This document shows positions 45,080 through 53,883 of a DNA stretch of 64,000 nucleotides, in pieces. Numbering within the stretch: position 1 is the stretch's first letter; each line of letters starts with the position of its first letter. Position numbers and translations under genes: made by a program. The notes under the pieces were generated by a model. The model was given only the letters and a program-made list of their open reading frames with translations. It was not told the DNA's origin and searched no databases. The DNA lies in contig CAWATU010000007.1 of assembly GCA_963785125.1 (NCBI GenBank), positions 1,302,001 to 1,366,000 on the forward strand. Reading direction: 5' to 3'. This DNA comes from QHXN01 sp963785125. GTDB taxonomy: Bacteria; Acidobacteriota; Blastocatellia; Pyrinomonadales; Pyrinomonadaceae.

Positions 45080-46127
45080 GTGCATTTGACTGAGGGCTTG
45101 CGGGACATCTTTGTGACGGGCGGGGCGGGCTTCATCGGCTCGTGCCTTCGTCCGGCTCGTGCTGGAGGAGTTGTCCGGCGTGCGCGTCACGAACTTCGAC
45201 GCGCTGACCTACGCCGGCAACCTCGACAACCTTAAAGGCGTTGACTCTGACCGTCACCGCTTCCTCCGCGGCGACATCTGCGACCCCGCGGCCGTCCTCT
45301 CGTCGCTGGCCGAAGGGACGCACTTCCTCGTCAACTTCGCCGCCGAGAGTCACGTGGACAGAAGCATCCACTCGGCCGCCGAGTTCGTCCGCACCAACGT
45401 GTTAGGGACGCAAGTCCTGTTGGATGCCGCGCGTGAGCGCAAGGTCGGCCGCTTCGTGCAGGTCTCGACGGACGAGGTGATGGGGAGTTTGCCCGAGCGG
45501 GACGACGCCTTCTTCAACGAGGAGTCGCCGTTTGAGCCCAACAGCCCCTACTCAGCCTCGAAGGCCGCGGCCGAGCACCTCGTCCGGGCGGCACACCACA
45601 CGCACGGCCTCGACACGGTCGTCACACGCTGCGGCAACAACTACGGCCCGCGCCAGTTCCCGGAGAAGTTCCTGCCGCTGATGCTCGCCAACGCCTCGAA
45701 CGACGAGACCATCCCGGTCTACGGCGACGGGCGCAACGTGAGGGATTGGATTTATGTCGAAGACCACTGCCGCGCGGTGCTGGCCGCGATGTCGGAGGGG
45801 CGGGCGGGCGAGGTCTATAACATCGGCGCGCGCAACGAGCGGCGGAACATCGAGGTCGCAGAGGCGGTGCTCGACCTCTTAGGCAAACCGCGCAGCCTGC
45901 TGAAGTTCGTCAAAGACCGGCCCGGGCACGACCGCCGCTATGCCATCGACCCGTCGAAGGCCGAAGCTGAGCTGGGCTGGCGCCCGCGGGAGACGTGGGA
46001 GTCGGGACTGCGGAAGACCATCCGCTGGTACGAAGAGAATCCGGAGTGGGTTGAGAGGGCCAGGAGCGGCGCTTACAGAGACTATTACGCGAAGCAGTAC
46101 GGGGATGAAGTTGACGGCAGCCGTTAG
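45080..46127 (+). CDS. rmlB: dTDP-glucose 4,6-dehydratase, one frameshift near the start
   Basis: The GTG at 45080, 7 bases after GGAG, gives VHLTEGLRDIFVTGGAGFIGS; one extra T near 45142 then shifts the frame, and the protein continues AFVRLVLEELSGVRVTNFDA, LTYAGNLDNLKGV, INFAAESHVDRSI-type (VNFAAESHVDRSI), VSTDEVMGSLPE (catalytic Thr-Asp-Glu), NSPYSASKAAAEHLVRA (YxxxK) and TRCGNNYGPRQFPEKFLPLM. About 348 residues, as expected of RmlB. It dehydrates dTDP-glucose to the 4-keto-6-deoxy form, the second step to dTDP-L-rhamnose. rmlD follows after 91 bp. A shorter protein starting at 45159 would lack the NAD loop and is rejected. Confidence 0.9.
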
Positions 46128-46188
46128 GGCTCCGCCCCGCGTCGGGCACACTTGACATGCCGACAATCAGACTGCGAAGGTTCTCCTA

Positions 46189-46216
46189 ACTGAATACTGT
46201 CTACTGTCTGCTCTAT
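46189..46216 (+). repeat. Heptad-repeat half element before rmlD
   Basis: ACTGAAT ACTGTCT ACTGTCT GCTCTAT at 46189-46216, two bases before the rmlD ATG at 46219. No complementary arm is found nearby, so this is either a half element or one that lost its distal arm. The heptamer matches that of the element at 47051-47165. Confidence 0.75.
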
Positions 46217-46218
46217 TT

Positions 46219-47064
46219 ATGAAAGTCTTAATCACCGGCGCGGCCGGCTTGGTCGGCGCCGCGCTTAAAGAACACTGCCTCGCGCTGGGCGACGAGGTGC
46301 TGGCCTTCGACCGAGAGGGCTTGGACATCGCGGACGAGCGCGCCGTGCGCGAGACCTTCAAGAGCCTGCGCCCCGATGCGGCCATCAACTGCGCGGCCTG
46401 GACAGACGTGGACGGGTGCGAGCTTGACCCGCAGCGCGCCTTCCTCGTCAACTCGCAGGGCGTCGAGGCGCTGGCGACGGCCGCGCGGCTCGCGTCCGCC
46501 TCCTTCGTCACCGTCTCGACCGACTACGTCTTCGACGGGCGCAGGGAGAACCACTTCTACACACAGCGCGACGACCCGCACCCCTTGAGCGCCTACGGCG
46601 CGGCGAAGCTCGAAGGCGAGCGGCGCGCGCAGGCCGCGAGCGCACGCACCTCGGTCGTGCGCACGGGCTGGGTCTTCGGGAAGGGCGGCCGCAACTTTCT
46701 GGCGACGGTCGTCGAGCGCGCGCGCCGCGGCGAGACTCTGCGCGCCATTTCGGACTCTTACGGCACGCCGACCTACGCGCCCGACCTCGCCGCGCGCCTG
46801 CGCGAGCTGGCCGAGCTTGACCTGCCGGGCATCTACCACGTCGTCAACGCCGGTGAGGGCGCCAGCTACGAGAGCTTCGCGCGTGAGGCCGTCGCGGCCG
46901 CCGGCCTCCGGGACGTGCCGGTCGAGCCCGTCCCGACCGACTCTCTGCACCGCCCCGCCCCGCGCCCACGCAACTCACGCCTGCGCTGCCTCATCTCAGA
47001 AGCCTTCGGCCTCCGGCCCCTGCGCGACTGGCGCGAGGCGCTCGTCGAACACAGTAGGCAATAG
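46219..47064 (+). CDS. rmlD: dTDP-4-dehydrorhamnose reductase
   Basis: 281 residues. MKVLITGAAGLVGAALKEHC (NADPH loop), FDREGLDIADERAVRETFKS, AAINCAAWTDVDGCELDPQRA, SFVTVSTDYVFDGRRENHFY (TDYVFDG is diagnostic), LSAYGAAKLEGERRAQ (YxxxK) and VVRTGWVFGKGGRNFL. It reduces C4 to give dTDP-L-rhamnose, completing the pathway whose other enzymes are encoded at 0.8, 30.5 and 45.1 kb. No Shine-Dalgarno sequence is evident; the heptad element directly precedes the ATG. The last codons and the stop (TAG 47062-47064) lie in the next heptad element. Confidence 0.91.
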   Translation: MKVLITGAAGLVGAALKEHCLALGDEVLAFDREGLDIADERAVRETFKSLRPDAAINCAAWTDVDGCELDPQRAFLVNSQGVEALATAARLASASFVTVSTDYVFDGRRENHFYTQRDDPHPLSAYGAAKLEGERRAQAASARTSVVRTGWVFGKGGRNFLATVVERARRGETLRAISDSYGTPTYAPDLAARLRELAELDLPGIYHVVNAGEGASYESFAREAVAAAGLRDVPVEPVPTDSLHRPAPRPRNSRLRCLISEAFGLRPLRDWREALVEHSRQ

Positions 47065-47165
47065 ACAGTAGAAAAACCTTAGTTATACGAACCGTTCGGG
47101 TGTGAGCGTCAACGGCCGCAGCGCGGAGCACTACCGGCTACTGACTACTGTCTACTGTCTACTTC
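47051..47165 (+). repeat. Heptad-phased inverted repeat between rmlD and wzc
   Basis: ACAGTAG GCAATAG ACAGTAG at 47051-47071 overlaps the rmlD stop. CTACTGA CTACTGT CTACTGT CTACTTC at 47138-47165 is the complementary arm, about 66 bases later. Unlike most others, about 115 further bases separate it from the next start (47280). Confidence 0.82.
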
Positions 47166-47279
47166 TCGGATTTGCCTCCGCGCGGGTCTCTGGTATGATT
47201 GCGCGGCTGGAAATTACCCGCTGCGTTGGGGTTGCGGTCTCCAAAGCCCCTGAAACCCTTGTAGAGAGATTTAGGATTT

Positions 47280-49715
47280 ATGATGTCGCAAGAGAACCGT
47301 CTAATGCCGCTCACGTCGGAGACGCTCGACCGCCCGCTGCGCGACCTCGCGGCGGCGCCCGTCGTCGCCCCCGCCGCCGCCGTCTCGGCCTCCGAGCCGG
47401 CGCACCTGCGCGAGTACCTCGCCGTCGTGCTCAAGCGCAAGTGGCTCATCCTCAGCCTGGCAGTCGTCGTCACCTCGCTCGTCGCCATCCAGATGTACCG
47501 GACGCCGTCGATCTACGAGGCGTACACCCAGATTCAGATTGAGCAGCGGCCGCGCAGCATCGTCTCGACCGGCCGCGGCGGCGAGTCCGTCACGATCCGC
47601 GGCAACGACCCGAACTACTGGAACACGCAGCTCCAGAAGCTCAAGACGCAGAAGCTGGCGCGCCAGGTCATCATGCGGCTCGACCTCCAGAATAACCCGA
47701 ACTTCCTCAGTCCCGCGCACCGCGGCACCGGCATCATCGCCGGCCTGCGCCGCGTCGTCTCGGGCGCCAAGCCGCCGGCCGAGGCCGAGAAACAACTGGA
47801 AGCCGGGGCCGTCCCCGTCATCGACGAGGTCGAGCTGAGCGCCGACAACCTCACGCCCGAGCAGGCGAAGAAGCTCGAACCCTTCGAGGACGCGCTGCGC
47901 GAGAATTTGGGCGTGGACCCGGTGGATCGCACCAACCTCGTCAACATCCGGTTCCTCCACACCGACCCGAAGATCGCCTCGGACGTAGCCAACACGCTGG
48001 CGACCATCTTCCGCGAGAACGACATCCGGGCCGAGACCATCGGCTCGCAGACGGCCGAGGGCGTGCTGGCCAACCAGATCATCGAACTCCAGTCGCGCGT
48101 CCAGGCCAACGAGGCGAAGCGGATCAACTTCAAAAAGCAGAACGACATCCCGCTCAGCGACAAGCCGGGCGCCGACTTCGTCGCGCTGCGCCTGAGCACC
48201 TACAGCTCGCAGTTGCAGGACGCCGAGGCCCGGCGCAAGGACGCCGAGGCGGCCTACTTCGCGGCGATGAAGACGCGCGAAACGTCTGGCCCCTGGTCGA
48301 TCCCCGAGGTGGTCAAGAACGACAACATCCAGAAGCTGCGCGCGCGCATCAGCGAGCTGAAGGAGCGAGAGGCCGCCCTGCTCGTCAACTACACGCGCGA
48401 GTGGCCCGAGGTCAAGAAGATCGAGGAGCAGGTCAAGCAGCTCGAAGAGCAGCTTACCAAGGCCCCCGAGGAGGTCTTCATCGGCATGAAGACCAACTAC
48501 GAGGCGGCGAAGCAGAAAGAGGCCGACCTGCGCAAGTCCTACTTCTCGGAGAGGGCTCAGGCCAACACGGTAGGGCTGGCCGCGACCGGCCTCACCGACC
48601 TTAACCAGGCCATCGAGACCGACCGTCAGAACCTCAACCTTTATCAGCAGCGCCTGAACGAGCTGCGGGTGACGAACGGCGACCGCACGGCCGGCAACGT
48701 CTCGACCGTCGAGGAGGCGCGCGTCCCCGGCGAGCCCATCGGCCCGCCGCGCGTGCGCAACATCATCGTCGCGCTCATGCTCTCGTTTGGTGTCGGCATC
48801 GGGCTGGCCTTCCTGCTCGACTACCTCGACGACACGCTGAAGTCGGTCGAGGACGTTGACCGCCACCTGCACCTGCCGACGCTGGCGATCATCCCGGCGC
48901 CGCGCGAGTCGCGCCGTCTCCTCGGCCGCAACGCCCCGGAGCCCGAGCCGGGCGCAACCACCGCCCTCGCCCTCGTCACCGACGTGCGCTCGCCCGTCGC
49001 CGAAGCATACCGCCACCTGCGTACGTCGCTCCTGCTCTCCTCGGCCGGGCAGCCGCCCAAGACCGTGCTCGTCACTTCGAGCCAGCCGTCGGAGGGTAAG
49101 ACGACGACGGCCGTCAACATCGCAACGATGCTGGCGCAGACCGGCGCCGAAGTGCTCGTGCTCGACTGCGACCTGCGCCGCCCGCGCATCCACGCGCACT
49201 TCGGCCTGCCGAACACGAAGGGCGTGACGAACTACCTATCCGGCGAGTCGAACATCTCGGAGCTGGTGCAGACCTACGACAAGCTGCCCAACCTGAAGGT
49301 CATCTCCTCGGGGCCGGTGCCGCCCAACGCAGCCGAGTTGCTTGGCTCCGACGAGATGCGCAAGCTGCTCTACGTGCTTCAGGAGAACTTCACGCACATC
49401 ATCATCGACTCGCCGCCGGCCATCTCGTTCACCGACGCGTCAATTCTCTCGACGATGGTGGACGGCGTGATGCTGGTCGTCCACGGCGGCCGCTCATCGC
49501 GGGCCGTGGTGCGCCGCGCCAAGCAGCAGTTGCAGGACGTGGGCGCGCACCTCTTCGGCATCGTGCTCAACAACGTGAAGCTCGAAGGGACGGACTACTA
49601 CTACTACTCGGGCTACTACTCGGGCTACTACGCGAACGAAGAGGAGAGCGTGCCCGAGGGCGCGGAGGCCGCGGGCGTCGGGGGCAATGGTCACGGCCAC
49701 GGCGGGGCGCGTTGA
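47280..49715 (+). CDS. wzc: Polysaccharide co-polymerase with tyrosine autokinase domain (Wzc/BY-kinase)
   Basis: 811 residues, intact. The Wzz domain begins after residue 40 (HLREYLAVVLKRKWLILSLA with the first membrane helix near 54-72); residues ~280-470 are long periplasmic coiled coils (QSRVQANEAKRINFKKQ, ISELKEREAALLVNYT); a second helix (NIIVALMLSFGVGIGLAFLL) lies near 500-520. The cytoplasmic kinase has SSQPSEGKTTTAVN (Walker A), VLVLDCDLRRPR (A') and IIIDSPPA, and a C-terminal tyrosine cluster (DYYYYSGYYSGYYANEEE) that is autophosphorylated. It controls chain length and export of a Wzx/Wzy-type polysaccharide, although no Wzy or Wzx is clearly recognisable here. A second M codon at 47283 is an equally possible start. 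Confidence 0.93.
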   Translation: MMSQENRLMPLTSETLDRPLRDLAAAPVVAPAAAVSASEPAHLREYLAVVLKRKWLILSLAVVVTSLVAIQMYRTPSIYEAYTQIQIEQRPRSIVSTGRGGESVTIRGNDPNYWNTQLQKLKTQKLARQVIMRLDLQNNPNFLSPAHRGTGIIAGLRRVVSGAKPPAEAEKQLEAGAVPVIDEVELSADNLTPEQAKKLEPFEDALRENLGVDPVDRTNLVNIRFLHTDPKIASDVANTLATIFRENDIRAETIGSQTAEGVLANQIIELQSRVQANEAKRINFKKQNDIPLSDKPGADFVALRLSTYSSQLQDAEARRKDAEAAYFAAMKTRETSGPWSIPEVVKNDNIQKLRARISELKEREAALLVNYTREWPEVKKIEEQVKQLEEQLTKAPEEVFIGMKTNYEAAKQKEADLRKSYFSERAQANTVGLAATGLTDLNQAIETDRQNLNLYQQRLNELRVTNGDRTAGNVSTVEEARVPGEPIGPPRVRNIIVALMLSFGVGIGLAFLLDYLDDTLKSVEDVDRHLHLPTLAIIPAPRESRRLLGRNAPEPEPGATTALALVTDVRSPVAEAYRHLRTSLLLSSAGQPPKTVLVTSSQPSEGKTTTAVNIATMLAQTGAEVLVLDCDLRRPRIHAHFGLPNTKGVTNYLSGESNISELVQTYDKLPNLKVISSGPVPPNAAELLGSDEMRKLLYVLQENFTHIIIDSPPAISFTDASILSTMVDGVMLVVHGGRSSRAVVRRAKQQLQDVGAHLFGIVLNNVKLEGTDYYYYSGYYSGYYANEEESVPEGAEAAGVGGNGHGHGGAR

Positions 49716-50200
49716 TGGCGAGCGAGTTCTGCCGCGTCGCCCCGGACGTGGAACTCGGGCGCGACGTTAAGCTCTACGCCTTCGTCAATCTCTACGGCTG
49801 CCGCGTCGGCGACGAGACGCGCATCGGCACCTTCGTCGAGATACAGAAGGGCGTGAGCGTCGGGGCGCGCTGCAAGATTTCGAGCCACACCTTCATCTGC
49901 GAGGGCGTGACGCATTGAAGACGAGGTCTTTGTCGGCCACGGCGTGATGTTCACGAACGACCGCCTGCCGCGCGCCACGCGCCCCGACGGGACGCCGCAG
50001 ACCGAGGAGGACTGGAAGCTCGAAGCGACCATCGTTCGCCGCGGCGCCTCCATCGGCAGCAACGCCACCATCCTCTGCGGCTCGAAATCGGCGAGCGCGC
50101 CGTCGTCGGCGCCGGCGCCGTCGTCACCCGAAGCGTCCCGCCCGGCGCCGTCGTCGCCGGCAACCCGGCGACGAATCATAAAAGCAATGATGAAGGATGA
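49715..50200 (+). CDS. Hexapeptide N-acyltransferase, WbpD/WlbB-like, two frameshifts
   Basis: The ATG at 49715 overlaps the wzc stop (TGATG). MASEFCRVAPDVELGRDVKL, FVNLYGCRVGDETRIGTFVE and IQKGVSVGARCKISSHTFIC are left-handed beta-helix turns; after an extra C near 49915 the frame continues IEDEVFVGHGVMFTNDRLPR, and after another change near 50090 LEIGERAVVGAGAVVTRSVP and GAVVAGNPAT. In the WbpD/WlbB family it acetylates the 3-amino group of UDP-2-acetamido-3-amino-uronic acid, matching the following DegT and Gfo/Idh genes. The final residues (KSNDEG) are encoded by a heptad element. Confidence 0.83.
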
Positions 50201-50268
50201 ACGTGATGAGAGTAAGAGGCAGCTTGCTACGGTTTAGTTCATCACTCATCATTCATCATTTTTATTCA
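50186..50268 (+). repeat. Heptad-phased inverted repeat before the first DegT gene
   Basis: AATGATG AAGGATG AACGTGA at 50186-50206 and GTTCATC ACTCATC ATTCATC at 50237-50257; the arms are imperfect complements with a 2-base gap. The left arm contains the stop of the acyltransferase (50198-50200), and the right arm ends 12 bases before the ATG at 50270. Confidence 0.83.
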
Positions 50269-50269
50269 T

Positions 50270-51405
50270 ATGCCAGTCCCATTCGTAGACCTACAGGCGC
50301 AGTACCTTTCGATTAAGGCCGAGGTTGACGCGGCCATCCAGCGGGTGCTCGACACGTCGGCCTTCATTCTGGGCCGCGAGGTCGAGGCCTTCGAGCGCGC
50401 GTTCGCGGAGTACGTCGGCGCCGCAGAGTGCGTCGGCGTCTCGAACGGCACGGCCGCGATTCAACTCGCGCTGCAAGCCTGCGGCATCGGCGCAGGCTGA
50501 TGAAGTCATCGTCCCGGCCAACACCTTCTTCGCCACGGCCGAGGCCGTCTCGACCGCGGGCGCCACGCCCGTCTTCGTGGACTGCGACCCCTCCACCTCA
50601 ACATCGACGCGGACAAGATAGAGGCGGCCGTCACCCCGCGCACGCGCGCCGTTATACCCGTCCACCTCTACGGTCAGCCCGCAGACCTCGACGCCATCTT
50701 CGAAGTGGCAGACCGTCACGACCTCCTCGTCATCGAGGACGCGGCGCAGGCGCACGGCGCCCGCTACAAGGGCCGCCGCGTCGGCCCGCTCGCACGCGCC
50801 GGCTGCTTCAGCTTCTACCCGGGCAAGAACCTCGGCGCGTACGGCGAGGGCGGGGCGGTCGTCACGAATGACGCGGAGGTCGCGCGCCGCCTGCGTATGC
50901 TGCGCGACCACGGCTCCGAGCAGAAGTACAGGCACGAGATCGTCGGCTACAACATCGCGCCTCGAAGGCATCCAGGGCGCGGTGCTGAACGTCAAGCTCA
51001 AGTACCTCGACGACTGGAACGCGCTCCGTCGTCAACATGCCGCGCGCTACCGCGAGCAGCTCGCGCCGCTCGCCGACTCCGGCGCGCTCGCGCTGCCCGC
51101 TCGAGGTCGACTACGCCGAGCACGTCTACCACCTCTTCGTCGTCCAGACCTCGGCGCGCGACTCTTTGCAACGCTATCTCTCGGCGGCGGACGTGCAGAC
51201 CGGCATCCACTACCCCGTGCCCGTCCACCTGCAACCGGCCTACGCGGCGCTCGGGCACAAGGCAGGCGACTTCCCCAACGCCGAGCGCAGTCGCGGCGCG
51301 TGCTCTCGCTCCCGATGTTCGCGGAGCTGAACGAGCAGCAGCTCAAGTACGTCGCCGCACGCCCTCGCGGACTTCTGCGCCGAGGGCGCGGCCGCCGCCG
51401 GTTAA
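50270..51405 (+). CDS. DegT/DnrJ/EryC1/StrS sugar aminotransferase, frameshifted
   Basis: ATG 50270 opens MPVPFVDLQAQYLSIKAEVD; GREVEAFERAFAEYVGAAEC, VSNGTAAIQLALQACGIGAG, then (after an extra T near 50503) DEVIVPANTFFATAEAVSTA, GATPVFVDCDPSTLNIDADK, VIPVHLYGQPADLDAI, LVIEDAAQAHGARYKGRRVG and FSFYPGKNLGAYGEGGAVVT, in which the Lys forms the PLP Schiff base. TGIHYPVPVHLQPAYAALGH is the conserved C-terminal block. Single-base changes near 50503, 50597, 50960, 51103, 51293 and 51370 split the gene; joined it is about 378 residues. Likely the WbpE/WlbC-type transaminase forming the 3-amino-uronic sugar. Confidence 0.87.
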
Positions 51406-51450
51406 TGATATTGTGCCGCCGCGCCCCGCGCGCGGCGCGTGTATTAAGCT

Positions 51451-52479
51451 ATGACCATTTCCGTCGGTGTCGTCGGCTGCGGCTACTGGGGGCCGAACCT
51501 GATTCGCAACTTCGCCGAGAACGAGTCGGCGGAGCTGCGCTGGGTCTGTGACAAGGACGCGCGCCACCTCTCGAAGGTCGCGCGGCGCTACCCGGTCGCC
51601 CGCGCCTCCTCGGACTTCGGAGAGCTGCTCGCCGACCCGCGCCTCGACGCCGTCGTCATCGCCACGCCCGTCTTCACGCACTTCGACTTCGCACGCCGCG
51701 CGCTCGAAGCGGGCAAGCACGTCCTCGTCGAAAAGCCCTTCACCGCCACGCGCGCACGAGGCCGAAGAGCTGATCGCGCTGGCCGAGCGGCGCGGGCTCA
51801 CGCTGATGGTCGACCACACCTTCATCTACACGGGCGCGGTGCGCAAGATTAAGGAGATGGTGGCCGCGGGCGAGTTGGGCGACCTGCTCTACTTCGACTC
51901 GGTGCGCATCAACCTCGGGCTCTTCCAGCGCGACATCAACGTCGTCTGGGACCTGGCGCCGCACGACTTCTCCATCATGGACTACGTGGTCGGGCGCGAG
52001 CGCGACGGGCTGATGGCGACGGGGAGCAGTCACATCGAGCCCGGCATCGAGAACATCGCCTACGTGCAACTCCGCTTCGGCGACTCGCTCATCGCCAACT
52101 TCCACTTCAACTGGCTCTCGCCCGTCAAGATTCGCCGCACGCTCATCGCCGGCAGCCGCCGCATGATCGTCTACGACGACATCGAGCCGACCGAGAAGGT
52201 TCGAAGTCTACGACAAGGGCGTCACGCGCAACGCCGACCCGGCCGACGAGGAGGAGGCGTACAAGACCTTTGTCAGCTACCGCTCGGCGACGTGTGGGTG
52301 CCGAAGCTCGACCCGACCGAGGCGCTCCGCTACGTCTGCGCCGAGTTCCTCGACTCCATAAAGCGATGCGCGCCCCTCCGCCTCCGACGGCCGCGCGGGC
52401 CTGCGCGTCGTCCGCCTCCTCGAAGCCGCGCAGGCAGTCGATTAACGACGGCGGACGCTGGATAAAGATTGAGGAGTGA
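51451..52479 (+). CDS. Gfo/Idh/MocA family NAD-dependent sugar dehydrogenase, frameshifted
   Basis: ATG 51451: ISVGVVGCGYWGPNLIRNFA is the NAD loop, then DAVVIATPVFTHFDFARRAL, HVLVEKPFTAT (catalytic-site EKP), LIALAERRGLTLMVDHTFIY, RINLGLFQRDINVVWDLAPH and DFSIMDYV. Frames change near 51749, 52200, 52283 and 52430; the last one restores the family end AAQQSINDGGRWIKIEE with stop at 52479 in place of an early stop at 52445. About 342 residues. The motif set WGPNLIRNF and LAPHDFSI matches WbpB/WlbA-like oxidoreductases, which make the 3-keto intermediate for the neighbouring aminotransferase. Confidence 0.86.
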
Positions 52480-52560
52480 ATGTAAACCGTAAACCGTGAC
52501 AAGAAAAGACAGGCTCTGCTCTTGTCACGGTTCACGGTTCACGATTTACGGTTCACGAGA
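52475..52560 (+). repeat. Heptad-phased inverted repeat before the second DegT gene
   Basis: AGTGAAT GTAAACC GTAAACC GTGACAA at 52475-52502 and CTTGTCA CGGTTCA CGGTTCA CGATTTA CGGTTCA at 52521-52555. The inner 22 bases pair at 20 positions. The stop TGA 52477-52479 lies in the first heptad, and the second arm ends about 12 bases before ATG 52568. Confidence 0.87.
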
Positions 52561-52567
52561 AAAGAGA

Positions 52568-53715
52568 TGTCTACGACCGCAGCGAAGATGCAAGTCCCAC
52601 TGCTCGACCTGAAGCAGCAGCACGTCGGCTTTGCGCGAGGAGCTGCGCGCGGCGCTCGGGCGCGTGCTCGACTCGCAGCAGTTCATCCTCGGCGAGGACG
52701 TGCGGCTGTTGGAGGCGGAGCTGGCCGCGCTACACCGGCGCCAGCGCACGCGGTCGGGTGCGGGTCGGGGTCGGACGCGCTGCTGCTGGCGCTGCTCGCG
52801 CTCGGACGCGGGCGCGGGTGCGGAGGTCGTCACCACGCCCTTCACCTTCTTCGCCACGGCCGGGGCGGTCGTCCGCGCGGGCGCGCGCCCCGTCTTCGTC
52901 GACATCGAGCCCGTCACCTACAACATCGACCCCGCGAAGATGGACGCAGCCGTCAACGAGCGCACGCGCGCACTGATGCCCGTCCACCTTTACGGCCAGT
53001 GCGCCGAGATGGCGGAGGTTCTGCGCGTCGCCGGGAAGCGCGGCGTGCCCGTCATTGAGGATGCGGCGCAGGCCATCGGCGCGTCGGACGCGGCGGGGCG
53101 TTCGGCCGGCGCGTCGGCGACGCGGGCTGCTTCAGCTTCTACCCGACGAAGAACCTCGGCGCGGCGGGCGAGGCGGGACTGGTGACGACGAATGACGCTG
53201 GCGTGGCCGAGCGTCTGCGTCGCCTGCGCGTCCACGGCGGCGCGACCGAGTACCATCACGACGAGGTCGGCTTCAACAGCCGCCTCGACACCTTCCAGGC
53301 CGCCGTGCTTCGCGTCAAGCTCCCGCACCTCGACGCATGGTCGGACGCGCGTACGGAGAGGGCCGAGACGTATACGCGACTGCTCGAAGAGGCGGGACTC
53401 AAGGAGTTCATCACACCGCCGCACGTCCGCGACGGCGCGCGCCACATCTTCCACCAGTACGTCATCCGCGTACACGCCGAGCGCCGCGACCCGCTCCTCG
53501 AACACCTCAAGCAGAGCGGCGTCGGCACGAAGGTCTACTACCCCGTCCCGCTTCACCTGCAACCCTGCTTCGCTGACTTGGGCTACAAAGCGGGAGAGTT
53601 CCCCGAGTCCGAGCGCGCCGCCCGCGAGACGCTCGCGCTTCCCATGTTCCCGGAGCTGTCCGGCGCGCAGCAGGAGTACGTCGTCGAGACGCTCCGACGC
53701 TTCTTCTTCGCCTGA
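52568..53715 (+). CDS. DegT/DnrJ/EryC1/StrS sugar aminotransferase 2, frameshifted
   Basis: ATG 52568: MSTTAAKMQVPLLDLKQQHV, then after an extra T near 52633 LREELRAALGRVLDSQQFIL, GEDVRLLEAELAAL, and in later frames VGCGSGSDALLLALLALG, EVVTTPFTFFATAGAVVRAG, LMPVHLYGQCAEMAEVLRVA, VPVIEDAAQAIGA, FSFYPTKNLGAAGEAGLVTT (Schiff-base Lys) and HHDEVGFNSRLDTFQAAVLR. About 382 residues when frames near 52633, 52735, 52800 and 53115 are joined; the last 180 residues are intact. Distinct from the first DegT protein (FSFYPT against FSFYPG). Sugar target unknown; perhaps a second amino sugar of the same glycan. Confidence 0.87.
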
Positions 53716-53883
53716 GCGCAGGGCTCGAAGAAGCGAACGAATGAGGGGTATGATGTCGGCCGTCCAAGTCCCGCCGCCGCTCGCGCCCCGACCCGCACTG
53801 GCAGCTCAAAACAGGCGGGCGCGAGATCGCCGACCGCGTGCGGAACAAATTCTGAAACGTACACTTCCCGACAGGAATCAATC

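Noticed and set aside
47301..49199. 632-codon minus-strand open frame opposite wzc
   Set aside because: The plus-strand protein has every Wzc domain; the antisense peptide is low-complexity Leu/Arg/Val/Asp.
49900..53120. Programmed ribosomal frameshifting in the DegT, Gfo/Idh and acyltransferase genes
   Set aside because: There are several changes per gene in both directions without slippery heptamers or downstream structures; sequence error is far simpler.
53716..53883. Short open frame (MRGMMSAVQVPPPLAPRP) before the GH47 gene
   Set aside because: About 45 codons, Pro/Arg-rich, no ribosome-binding site or recognisable family; more likely the upstream region.
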